A stretch of 9,527 nt of DNA, from assembly GCA_020025095.1 (NCBI GenBank), contig JAHHSS010000063.1, positions 1-9,527 of the forward strand. Direction: 5' to 3'. Below the pieces are notes generated by a model. It was given only the letters and a program-made list of their open reading frames with translations, had not been told where the DNA came from and searched no databases. This document shows positions 1 to 6,613 of this stretch, in pieces (within the stretch, counting starts at the first letter, position 1; each line of letters starts with the position of its first letter). This DNA is from Peptostreptococcus sp. GTDB taxonomy: Bacteria; Bacillota; Clostridia; Peptostreptococcales; Peptostreptococcaceae. A program made the translations under genes and the position numbers.

Positions 1-1730
1 TTTCTTACTGCTGGTATTCTTTCTTCTTCAAAGAACATATGCTCAGTTCTACATAAACCTATACCTTCTGCACCGAATTCTATTGCTTTTTTAGCATCTC
101 TTGGGTTATCTGCATTAGTTCTTACCATCATATCTCTAATTTCATCGACCCATTCCATAAATATAGCGAAGTTTCCATGAACTTCTACATTTGTCATTTC
201 AACAGAACCTATGTATACACAACCTGAAGAACCGTCTATTGATAAGTACTGTCCTTCTTTAATTATTCTGTCTCCAACTCTTATCTCTCTTGCCGCTTCA
301 TCAACTCTAAGTTGTCCACAACCTGCTACACAACATTTTCCCATACCTCTAGCAACAACTGCAGCATGAGAAGTCATACCACCTCTTGCTGTAAGTATAC
401 CTTCAGCGCTAACCATTCCTTCTATATCTTCTGGTGATGTTTCTTGTCTAACAAGTAAAACCTTTTCTCCATTCTTATAATGTTCTACTACATCATCAGC
501 ATGGAAGTATACTTTACCAACTGCAGCACCTGGTGATGCTGGAAGACCCTTAGCTATTTGCTCTGCTGTTTTTAATGACTTTGAATCAAATGTTGGATGT
601 AAAAGCTGATCAAGCTGATTTGGTTCTATTCTTAATATTGCTTCTTCCTTTGAAATCATGCCAGCATTCACTAAGTCTACAACTACATTTATAGCTGCCT
701 TTGCAGTTCTTTTTCCGTTTCTAGTCTGAAGTATATAAAGTTTTCCTTTTTCTATTGTAAATTCTATATCTTGCATATCTCTGTAGTGAGCTTCAAGAGT
801 ATGTGTTGCCTTTACAAATTCATCGTATATTTCTGGCATATCATTTTTAAGGGTATCTATACTCTGAGGAGTTCTAATACCTGCAACAACATCTTCCCCC
901 TGTGCATTTATTAAATATTCACCGAATAGTTTATTTTCTCCTGTTGAAGGGTTTCTTGTAAATGCTACTCCTGTACCGCTATCTTCACCCATATTCCCAA
1001 ATACCATTGACTGTATATTTACTGCAGTACCAAGATTATTGTCTATATCGTTTAATTTTCTGTAAACGATCGCTCTAGGGTTATTCCAAGATCTAAAAAC
1101 AGCTTCTATAGATAACATTAATTGTTTTCTAGGATCTTGTGGAAAATCTTCGCCTATTTCTGACTTATATATAGACTTAAATTCTTCTACTATATTTTTT
1201 AAATCTTCAGTAGTCAACTCAGTATCATACTTATAACCATTTTTTTCTTTGTATTTATCTAAAACATTTTCAAATTTATACTTAGGTATTTCCATTGCAA
1301 CATCTGAAAACATCTGTATAAATCTTCTATAACTGTCATAAGAAAATCTTTCATTCTTTGTTGATTCTATCAAACCATTTACACTTGTGTCATTCAAACC
1401 TAAATTAAGTATAGTATCCATCATACCAGGCATTGAGAAAACTGCTCCAGATCTTACTGAAACTAGTAAAGGATTTTTCTCACATCCTAATTTCTTCCCC
1501 TGTTCTTCTTCCAACTGAGCAAGTTTTTCATCGATTTGCTTTAAAATTTCTTCTCTTATTTTTAAATCGTTTTCATAATAATCATTACAAGCTTCAGTTG
1601 TAATTGTAAATCCCTGAGGAACAGGCAAACCAATATTTGTCATTTCTGCAAGATTGGCACCTTTTCCACCTAACAGGCTTCTCATATCCTTATTACCTTC
1701 ATTAAAACTGTAAACAAATTTAGTACTCAT
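1..1730 (-). CDS. ppdK: Pyruvate, phosphate dikinase, N-terminal two thirds (3' end outside window)
   Basis: Cytoplasmic enzyme that interconverts pyruvate + ATP + Pi and PEP + AMP + PPi, linking pyruvate to gluconeogenesis or PPi-dependent glycolysis. My reading from ATG 1730 gives 576 complete codons without a stop; the family is usually about 875 residues, so the C-terminal part of the PEP/pyruvate barrel lies beyond base 1. The protein opens MSTKFVYSFNEGNKDMRSLL with the LGGKGANLAEM motif of the ATP-grasp domain (about 1-350). A swivelling phosphohistidine domain follows, with GGMTSHAAVVARGMG, in which His455 is catalytic and Thr453 is the regulatory site. The barrel then begins and includes GLCRTEHMFF with Arg561. 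His455 and Arg561 fall at the same numbers as in the Clostridium symbiosum enzyme. The start is fixed by AGGAGG at 1736-1741. It follows the PPDK-regulator gene by 118 bases, with two hairpins between them. I see no frameshift. Identification is very secure. Confidence 0.97.
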   Translation of the reverse strand, partial: MSTKFVYSFNEGNKDMRSLLGGKGANLAEMTNIGLPVPQGFTITTEACNDYYENDLKIREEILKQIDEKLAQLEEEQGKKLGCEKNPLLVSVRSGAVFSMPGMMDTILNLGLNDTSVNGLIESTKNERFSYDSYRRFIQMFSDVAMEIPKYKFENVLDKYKEKNGYKYDTELTTEDLKNIVEEFKSIYKSEIGEDFPQDPRKQLMLSIEAVFRSWNNPRAIVYRKLNDIDNNLGTAVNIQSMVFGNMGEDSGTGVAFTRNPSTGENKLFGEYLINAQGEDVVAGIRTPQSIDTLKNDMPEIYDEFVKATHTLEAHYRDMQDIEFTIEKGKLYILQTRNGKRTAKAAINVVVDLVNAGMISKEEAILRIEPNQLDQLLHPTFDSKSLKTAEQIAKGLPASPGAAVGKVYFHADDVVEHYKNGEKVLLVRQETSPEDIEGMVSAEGILTARGGMTSHAAVVARGMGKCCVAGCGQLRVDEAAREIRVGDRIIKEGQYLSIDGSSGCVYIGSVEMTNVEVHGNFAIFMEWVDEIRDMMVRTNADNPRDAKKAIEFGAEGIGLCRTEHMFFEEERIPAVR

Positions 1731-1755
1731 AATTTCCTCCTAAAATTTTCATTTA

Positions 1756-1783
1756 TTCAGAATACTTTTGCACTCATTCTGAA
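1756..1783 (-). promoter_or_regulatory. Inverted repeat in the ppdK leader
   Basis: A perfect 8-bp inverted repeat, TTCAGAAT at 1756-1763 and ATTCTGAA at 1776-1783, encloses 12 bases. It lies just upstream of the ppdK Shine-Dalgarno site (1736-1741). On the minus-strand RNA one further G-U pair can form at the base of the loop. It could be an mRNA hairpin in the ppdK leader or a dyad operator. No U-run follows the stem, so it is not a standard terminator. Its function is unknown. Confidence 0.5.
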
Positions 1784-1818
1784 AATATATTTAAAAAACT
1801 AAAAATACAATGGCAAAT

Positions 1819-1844
1819 TCTATGGGGGGATCCCCCCCTATAGC
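1819..1844 (-). promoter_or_regulatory. G6/C7 hairpin between the regulator gene and ppdK
   Basis: Six G (1824-1829) and seven C (1832-1838) face each other across AT. Flanking CTAT/ATAG pairs extend the stem, with one bulged base. In this AT-rich DNA such a GC block is conspicuous and would make a very stable RNA stem a few bases after the regulator stop codon at 1849. The bases that follow on the minus strand (AATTTGCCATTGTATTTTT) are U-rich only at a distance, so as a rho-independent terminator it is imperfect. It may be a partial terminator, an mRNA-stabilising 3' end, or a processing point that sets ppdK expression apart from the two upstream regulators. Confidence 0.55.
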
Positions 1845-1848
1845 TATA

Positions 1849-2688
1849 CTATAAATCATAATCTTTCAAAATATCAATATCGTTCTCTTTAAGTATATCT
1901 AATATTATTCCTGCAGTTTCTTCAATAGCTTTATTAGCCACATTGATTACAGGGCACTTCAAATTTTTCATAACTTTTTCAGAATAATCAAGTTCGTCTA
2001 ATATTCTATCTAGCTTTGCATAGCTGGCCCCACCATTAAGCCCCATTGCCTTCAGTCTTTCTGTTCTGATAACATTTAGCTTTTCGGGTGAATTTGTTAG
2101 ACCTATAATCCTCTTCGGGTCTACACTTGAAAGTTCTTTTGGAATAGGAACTTCTGGAACCAGTGGTACATTAGCAACTTTTATATGCTTATTTGCTAAA
2201 TACATACTTAATGGTGTTTTTGAAGTCCTTGATATTCCTACTAGAACAAGATCAGCCTTTAATAGACCTCTTGGATCTTTTCCATCATCATACTTAACGG
2301 CAAATTCTATCGCTTCAACTCTATTAAAATATGATTTATCCATCCTTCTTATTAGCCCTGCTTCCCTAAGAGGTTGCATATCAAATTTTCTACTTAATTT
2401 TTCTATAATATCAGATAAAAGATCTACATATTCTATATTTTCTTCTTCACAAATTTCTCTAGCAAGTCTTCCAAGTTCTTCACTTACAATGCTATATATT
2501 ACTAAGGCATTAAATTCCTTTGCTTGTTTAAGAACTTCTCTCAGTATATCCTCATTGTTAACATATGGAAAACGTTTAATATCCCAACTCTCAATCTCTG
2601 GAAACTGTGATATCGTTGCTCTTGCAACAGATCTAGCAGTTTCCCCTAAAGAGTCGGATACTATAAATATCTTAAAATTTTTTTTCAT
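1849..2688 (-). CDS. PPDK regulatory protein (bifunctional kinase / Pi-dependent phosphorylase, DUF299 family)
   Basis: Known role of the family: ADP-dependent phosphorylation of a threonine next to the catalytic histidine of PPDK (or of PEP synthase), which inactivates it, and Pi-dependent removal of that phosphate, which yields PPi and restores activity. The 279 residues match the usual family length. Visible marks are the N-terminal VSDSLGETARSVARA segment (11-24) and the P-loop-like GISRTSKT nucleotide-binding motif (151-158) followed by PLSMYLA. A conserved VPLVPEVPIPKEL stretch and GLTNSPEKL follow. The start is supported by AGGAGG at 2693-2698. The gene follows the CcpN-like gene by 20 bases and precedes ppdK. 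The substrate is inferred to be PPDK rather than PEP synthase because ppdK is the next gene and carries the TSH target motif; family membership alone cannot separate the two. In Bacillus the homologue YqfL sits beside ccpN and affects CcpN activity, so a role in modulating its neighbour is also possible. Confidence 0.95.
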   Translation of the reverse strand: MKKNFKIFIVSDSLGETARSVARATISQFPEIESWDIKRFPYVNNEDILREVLKQAKEFNALVIYSIVSEELGRLAREICEEENIEYVDLLSDIIEKLSRKFDMQPLREAGLIRRMDKSYFNRVEAIEFAVKYDDGKDPRGLLKADLVLVGISRTSKTPLSMYLANKHIKVANVPLVPEVPIPKELSSVDPKRIIGLTNSPEKLNVIRTERLKAMGLNGGASYAKLDRILDELDYSEKVMKNLKCPVINVANKAIEETAGIILDILKENDIDILKDYDL

Positions 2689-2708
2689 ATTACCTCCTGA
2701 TGCACCTT

Positions 2709-3344
2709 TTACTCTGTTATTTCCACAAAAAGTCTTGTAATAGATGTTTTCGATATTTTCCCAACGATTTTCATTTTATTTTTATCGCCATTTACATATC
2801 TTACAACTGGTACACTGTCTACTTCCCTTTTTACAAGTTTTTTTGCCGCTAAGCTCACTAAATCATCTTCCAAGACAGTAGCAATATTAGGAACTCTTGT
2901 CATTATCATACCTATTGGTAGTTTATTTATATCGCTACCACCAACAGTAGCTTTCAAGAGGTCTTTTCTAGAAACAACACCACACAAAAGATCTTCCTCA
3001 TCAGTAATAAAAACGCCTCCTGAATCTTCTAGAAATATGTTTACTATTACATCATATACTGAATCTTCTTGTCTTGCAGTAAGAGGAACCCCCATTACTT
3101 CAGAAACCTTCGTTTCTTTCATTGAGCTATTCTCATTAGAAAAATCTCCTTCTCCTAAGTAAAAATAACCAACCTTGGGTCTAGCATCTAATATTCCTGT
3201 CATAGTAAGAACAACCAAATCAGATCTAAGAGTTGCTCGTGTAACATTCAGTTTATCAGCAATCTTTTCTCCTGTTATCGGCTCATTTTCTTTTACTATG
3301 TCAATAATCTTCAATTGTCTATCATTAAGCCGGATAAGAATCAC
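2709..3344 (-). CDS. ccpN: CcpN-like transcriptional repressor (HTH + two CBS domains)
   Basis: A DNA-binding regulator of the CcpN/YqzB type. In B. subtilis CcpN represses gluconeogenic genes (gapB, pckA) and senses nucleotide state through its CBS pair. Read from GTG 3344 the protein has 211 residues, close to B. subtilis CcpN. Residues 7-60 form a winged helix-turn-helix, with RQLKIIDIVKENEPITGEKIA and the recognition-helix region NVTRATLRSDLVVLTM, ending in ARPKVGYFYLG. Two CBS domains follow, at about 80-132 (VSEVMGVPLTA, GVFITDEEDLLCGVVSRKDLL) and 144-208 (MIMTRVPNIATV, DSVPVV). The start is unsettled: no ATG is available. GTG 3344 is the first in-frame candidate after an upstream TGA, but it lies inside the Shine-Dalgarno match. 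An ATC at 3333-3335 sits at the usual spacing. A promoter and possible self-operators lie upstream. Targets probably include this operon, by inference. The ccpN symbol rests on architecture and synteny. Confidence 0.9.
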   Translation of the reverse strand: MILIRLNDRQLKIIDIVKENEPITGEKIADKLNVTRATLRSDLVVLTMTGILDARPKVGYFYLGEGDFSNENSSMKETKVSEVMGVPLTARQEDSVYDVIVNIFLEDSGGVFITDEEDLLCGVVSRKDLLKATVGGSDINKLPIGMIMTRVPNIATVLEDDLVSLAAKKLVKREVDSVPVVRYVNGDKNKMKIVGKISKTSITRLFVEITE

Positions 3345-3353
3345 CTTCTTTCA
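3339..3353 (-). promoter_or_regulatory. Extended Shine-Dalgarno site of the ccpN-like gene, overlapping its GTG
   Basis: The minus strand reads TGAAAGAAGGTGATT, which matches 12 of 15 bases of the full complement of the 16S 3' end (AGAAAGGAGGTGATC). The GTG annotated as the start is part of this match, which leaves no spacer. Eight bases separate AGG from the in-frame ATC at 3333-3335, exactly the AGG-to-ATG spacing seen for glyS in this window. This decides between a GTG start with poor spacing and a rare ATC start. Confidence 0.6.
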
Positions 3354-3359
3354 ATTAAT

Positions 3360-3373
3360 ACATACTAATTTGT
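3360..3373 (+). repeat. 14-bp direct repeat, copy 1 (second copy at 3581-3594)
   Basis: ACATACTAATTTGT occurs identically at 3360-3373, in the leader of the CcpN-like gene, and at 3581-3594, directly after glyS. The two copies are in the same orientation, 221 bases apart, and bracket the terminator and promoter of this gap. Copy 2 adjoins the CcpN-box match and copy 1 adjoins the dyad at 3375. It may be a shared protein-binding element or a duplicated fragment; the function is unknown. Confidence 0.55.
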
Positions 3374-3374
3374 C

Positions 3375-3390
3375 GTATATATGATATACC
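3375..3390. promoter_or_regulatory. Candidate CcpN operator and dyad downstream of the ccpN promoter
   Basis: GTATAT-ATG-ATATAC (3375-3389) is a perfect 6-bp inverted repeat around three bases. The overlapping plus-strand TATGATATACC (3380-3390) matches 10 of 11 positions of the B. subtilis CcpN operator consensus as I recall it (TRTGHYATAYW). It would lie about 10-25 bases after the predicted transcription start, a position suited to repression. The region is AT-rich and a chance match is possible. Confidence 0.4.
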
Positions 3391-3405
3391 ATTTCTATAT
3401 AGTAT

Positions 3406-3434
3406 ATTATAATACTATATTAATTTTTAATCAA
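3406..3434 (-). promoter_or_regulatory. Sigma-A-type promoter of the ccpN-regulator-ppdK operon
   Basis: The -35 element TTGATT (3429-3434) and a consensus -10 element TATAAT (3406-3411) are separated by exactly 17 bases. Transcription should start near 3399, giving a leader of about 55 bases to the GTG of the CcpN-like gene. It lies downstream of the glyS terminator, as expected for an independent transcript. Confidence 0.65.
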
Positions 3435-3523
3435 TAGCTATATATAAATATATTTGCTTTTTAATAAAGTTTTTAGATATTTATAAAGGATTTATTTGCA
3501 CATTGTATTAATATTTTTTATAT

Positions 3524-3570
3524 AAAAAGAGAATCAAATAGATGTAAATATAACACATCTATCTGATTCT
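3524..3570 (-). terminator. Rho-independent terminator of the recO-glyQS transcript
   Basis: The arms 3530-3545 and 3555-3570 form a 16-bp stem around a 9-base loop. Minus-strand RNA then continues with C and UUUUU (3524-3528). The single A-C mismatch on the plus strand (3537/3563) becomes a G-U pair in the minus-strand RNA, so the stem is complete only in the direction of glyS. It begins 34 bases after the glyS stop. Confidence 0.85.
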
Positions 3571-3576
3571 TTAATA

Positions 3577-3587
3577 TATGACATACT
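3577..3587 (+). promoter_or_regulatory. Full match to a CcpN-box consensus between glyS and its terminator
   Basis: TATGACATACT matches all 11 positions of TRTGHYATAYW, the B. subtilis CcpN operator consensus as I recall it. It overlaps a 14-base direct repeat (second copy 3581-3594). It lies about 145 bases upstream of the ccpN -35 element and on the far side of the terminator stem. At this base composition I estimate roughly one full match per 10 kb by chance, so it is only a candidate. Confidence 0.3.
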
Positions 3588-3604
3588 AATTTGTTACTAA
3601 GAGC

Positions 3605-5668
3605 CTACTTGTATACTATTTTTGATAAATCGCATATTTGAAGCATTGAGTTATATATATTATCTAGTAAGGCTAATCTGTTATTTCTTATTTTTTCATT
3701 TTCATCCATTACCATAACTGAATCAAAAAATCCATCTATCGAAGCCTTTAAGCTAGCAAACTTATCAAGTGACTTCGTATACTCTTTTTCAGACATCAAT
3801 TTTTGAATTTCTTCGTCCACTGATAAAAATTCTTTGTAAAGTGTCTTTTCTGTTTCGTCTACAAATAACTCTTCATCTATTGAATTTATTATAGCTTTTT
3901 CAGCAAGTGTTGATACCCTGTTAAAGGCAACAAGCATATCTGTAAGTGAATCTCTATCTATCCACTTATTTATAGCCTCTGCTCTTGTATATAAATCTAA
4001 AATATTCTTTTCCTTTGAAGAAAGAACTGCATCTATAACATCATATCTGATATCCATATCTTTAAACATATTTTTTGTTCTTTCATTAAAGAAATCAAGT
4101 ATATTGTCTATTACCTCTTCTCTATTAAATTCAAGATTTGAATACTGATCAAGTGCTATTCCTGCAAGTGCAGCCACATCAAGTTCAATATTATTCTTTA
4201 GAAGTATCGTAAGTATACCTAAACATTGTCTTCTAAGCGCAAATGGATCCGCAGAACCTGTTGGCGTAATTCCTATCGCAAAAAATCCTGCTATTGTGTC
4301 CATTTTATCTATTATTGAAAGAATTGAACCTTCAATTGTTTCAGGAACTATATCACCATTAAATCTTGGTAGATAATGCTCAAAAATAGCCTTCGCAACA
4401 ATTTCATCTTCGCCTTTAAGCTTAGAATATTCCATTCCCATATAACCTTGAAGTTCATCAAATTCAAATACCATATTTGTCACAAGGTCTGCTTTACAAA
4501 GATAAGCTGCTCTCTCAAGTTTTGCATTATCCAATTCGTATTTATCCTCTATCTGCTTTGCAATATTATAAAGCCTTTCTGACTTATCAAGTATTGTTCC
4601 AAGCTTCTCTTGGAATACTACTGAATTTAACTTTTCTCTAAAGTATTCTAAATCATGAACAGTGTCTTCTTTAAAGAAGAAAAGAGCATCTGCAAGTCTT
4701 GCTTCAAGAACTTTTTCATTTCCCTTTTTAACATTTTCTATTTTATGGTCATTACCATTTCTTACAGCTATAAAATATGGAAGTAGTTCTCCATTATTAT
4801 TAAGTACAGGGAAATATCTCTGATGAGCCTTCATAGGAGTCTTTACAACTTCCTTAGGAAGCTCTAGGTACTCCTTATCAAATTCTCCATAGAACGCTGT
4901 TGGATATTCAACTATGTATGTAACTTCTTCTAAAAGTTCTTCATCCATATCAACCATGCCATTAATGCTTTCGGCAACTTTGTTAATTTGATTTAGTATA
5001 AGTTCTTTTCTTTTATTCTGATCTAATATAACATAATTTTCTTCAAGCTTTTTAAGATATTCTTCTATGCTATTAAATTCAATATTCTTTGATCCTAAGA
5101 ATCTATGTCCGACAGTTCTATTTGAAGCTATAATTCCTTCTAAGTTAACATCTACAACTTTATCATTCATCATAGCCACAAGCCATCTTATAGGTCTTAC
5201 AAATCTCATATTTTTGCCACCCCAGCGCATTGACTTAGGGAAAACAACATTTTTTACTATTTCTGGAAGAACTTCAGATAATACTTCTTCAGTAGATACC
5301 CCTTCCTCTCTTATAGTTGCAAAAATATATTCTGCCCCATCAAGATCTTTAAAATAAACATCTTTTTCTTCTAAACCTTTCCCCTTCATAAATCCTAGAG
5401 CAGCCTTTGTAAAGCTTCCATCCTCAACAACTGCTATTTTTTTAGAAGGACCTTTTATTTCTTCTTCTAAATCATCTTGCTTATCAGCTAAGCCCTTAAC
5501 AATAAGTACTAATCTTCTAGGAGTGGCATAAGTATCTATGGTATCAAATCTAACTCTTTTTTCATTTAAACCATTTTCTAAATTTTCTTTTAACTGAACT
5601 AATGTAGACTCCACAAATCTAGCGGGCATTTCTTCTACACCAATTTCATATAGTAGATAATTATTCAT
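3605..5668 (-). CDS. glyS: Glycyl-tRNA synthetase beta subunit
   Basis: The beta chain of the bacterial-type alpha2beta2 glycyl-tRNA synthetase. It binds tRNA-Gly and is needed for aminoacylation by the alpha chain in the cytoplasm. The product has 687 residues from ATG 5668, normal for the family (about 690). The N-terminus MNNYLLYEIGVEEMPARFVE is typical, followed by ATPRRLV, FPKSMRWGGK, FVRPIRWLV and GHRFLG. Further on are MKAHQRYFPVL and the hallmark DPFALRRQ at 474-481; a C-terminal helical anticodon-binding region (about 560-687) closes the chain. I chose ATG 5668 over an in-frame GTG at 5677 because that GTG is part of the Shine-Dalgarno AGGTGAT (5673-5679), which stands at proper distance from the ATG. 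With this start it overlaps the end of glyQ by 8 bases, which points to translational coupling and matched subunit amounts. A terminator follows. Confidence 0.97.
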   Translation of the reverse strand: MNNYLLYEIGVEEMPARFVESTLVQLKENLENGLNEKRVRFDTIDTYATPRRLVLIVKGLADKQDDLEEEIKGPSKKIAVVEDGSFTKAALGFMKGKGLEEKDVYFKDLDGAEYIFATIREEGVSTEEVLSEVLPEIVKNVVFPKSMRWGGKNMRFVRPIRWLVAMMNDKVVDVNLEGIIASNRTVGHRFLGSKNIEFNSIEEYLKKLEENYVILDQNKRKELILNQINKVAESINGMVDMDEELLEEVTYIVEYPTAFYGEFDKEYLELPKEVVKTPMKAHQRYFPVLNNNGELLPYFIAVRNGNDHKIENVKKGNEKVLEARLADALFFFKEDTVHDLEYFREKLNSVVFQEKLGTILDKSERLYNIAKQIEDKYELDNAKLERAAYLCKADLVTNMVFEFDELQGYMGMEYSKLKGEDEIVAKAIFEHYLPRFNGDIVPETIEGSILSIIDKMDTIAGFFAIGITPTGSADPFALRRQCLGILTILLKNNIELDVAALAGIALDQYSNLEFNREEVIDNILDFFNERTKNMFKDMDIRYDVIDAVLSSKEKNILDLYTRAEAINKWIDRDSLTDMLVAFNRVSTLAEKAIINSIDEELFVDETEKTLYKEFLSVDEEIQKLMSEKEYTKSLDKFASLKASIDGFFDSVMVMDENEKIRNNRLALLDNIYNSMLQICDLSKIVYK

Positions 5669-6545
5669 TTCTATCACCTGCTTTCAATAGTGGATATCCC
5701 ATTTCTTCTCTTTGCTTAACATAACTTTCCGCTACTATCTTAGCTAAATTTCTTATTTTTCCTATAAATGCAGCTCTCTGACTTACACCAATAGCCCCTC
5801 TTGCTTCAAGTGTGTTAAATATATGAGAACACTTAAGAACATGATCATAGCATGGTATTACAAGTCCTATTTCAGCAAGTCTTACAGCTTCTTCTTCATA
5901 TAAATCAAATATTTTAAATAACATATCAAAGTTACATTCATCAAATGAATATCTAGAATTTTCATATTCTTGTTTTTTGAATACTTCTCCATATGTAATA
6001 TTATCATTCCACTTTAAATCATATACACTGTCTACATCTTGTATATACATAGCTATTCTTTCAAGCCCATAAGTAATTTCACCTGTTTCTAGTTCGCATT
6101 CAAGATTACCAACTTGTTGGAAGTAAGTAAACTGGGTAATTTCCATACCATCAAGCCATACTTCCCAGCCAAGTCCCCAGGCACCTACTGTAGCAGCTTC
6201 CCAGTTATCCTCAACAAATCTAATATCATGCTCATCTGGATTAATACCTATAGCACGAAGTGACTCAAGGTATAAATCTTGAATATTATCTGGAGAAGGC
6301 TTTAATATTACCTGAAATTGATGATGTTGATATAGTCTATTTGGATTTTCACCATATCTCCCATCTGCTGGCCTTCTAGAAGGTTCTACATAACAAACAC
6401 TCCATGGTTCTGGCCCTAGTGATCTTAAAAAAGTATTAGGATTCATTGTTCCTGCACCTTTTTCAACATCATAAGGTTGAGTCATTATACAACCTTGCTT
6501 TGCCCAGAAGTTTTGCAAAGTTAAAATCATATCTTGAAAATTCAT
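5661..6545 (-). CDS. glyQ: Glycyl-tRNA synthetase alpha subunit
   Basis: The catalytic class II subunit that activates glycine with ATP and, together with GlyS, charges tRNA-Gly. Its 294 residues are close to the roughly 300 usual for GlyQ. The whole chain is highly typical: FQDMILTLQNFWAKQGC and QPYDVEKGAGTMNP at the N-terminus, then EPWSVCYVEPSRRPADGRYG with the class II motif-2 region. YQHHQFQVILKP, FVEDNWEAATVGAWGLGWEVW and TYFQQVGNLE follow, with GLERIAMY as motif 3. AGGAGG at 6552-6557 supports the start. It follows the DUF4342 gene by 68 bases and overlaps glyS by 8. That 68-base gap is too short for a glycine T-box leader, which precedes glyQS in B. subtilis, so expression here probably depends on read-through from the recO side. 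Confidence 0.98.
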   Translation of the reverse strand: MNFQDMILTLQNFWAKQGCIMTQPYDVEKGAGTMNPNTFLRSLGPEPWSVCYVEPSRRPADGRYGENPNRLYQHHQFQVILKPSPDNIQDLYLESLRAIGINPDEHDIRFVEDNWEAATVGAWGLGWEVWLDGMEITQFTYFQQVGNLECELETGEITYGLERIAMYIQDVDSVYDLKWNDNITYGEVFKKQEYENSRYSFDECNFDMLFKIFDLYEEEAVRLAEIGLVIPCYDHVLKCSHIFNTLEARGAIGVSQRAAFIGKIRNLAKIVAESYVKQREEMGYPLLKAGDRNE

Positions 6546-6613
6546 AAAATTCCTCCTGAATATTTTATAGTTTTACAACTATTAGTTTGCATATATTTAT
6601 ATAAATAGTTATA

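Noticed and set aside
1786..1818. Separate promoter for ppdK (TTGCCA with TAAATA or TATATT downstream)
   Set aside because: The good -35-like hexamer pairs with a poor -10 at 17 bases or a fair one only at 21 bases; too weak to call.
2489..5357. Short plus-strand frames at 2489-2740, 3175-3384, 4376-4582 and 5067-5357
   Set aside because: All lie antisense to conserved genes and show no motifs or start signals.
6567..6582. Short 6-bp inverted repeat ATAGTT/AACTAT upstream of glyQ as a terminator or attenuator
   Set aside because: The stem is short and AT-rich and no U-tract follows, so neither function is supported.
6594..6607. Perfect 14-base palindrome TATTTATATAAATA before glyQ
   Set aside because: Composed only of A and T in an AT-rich gap; it would form a weak stem without a U-run, and chance occurrence is likely.
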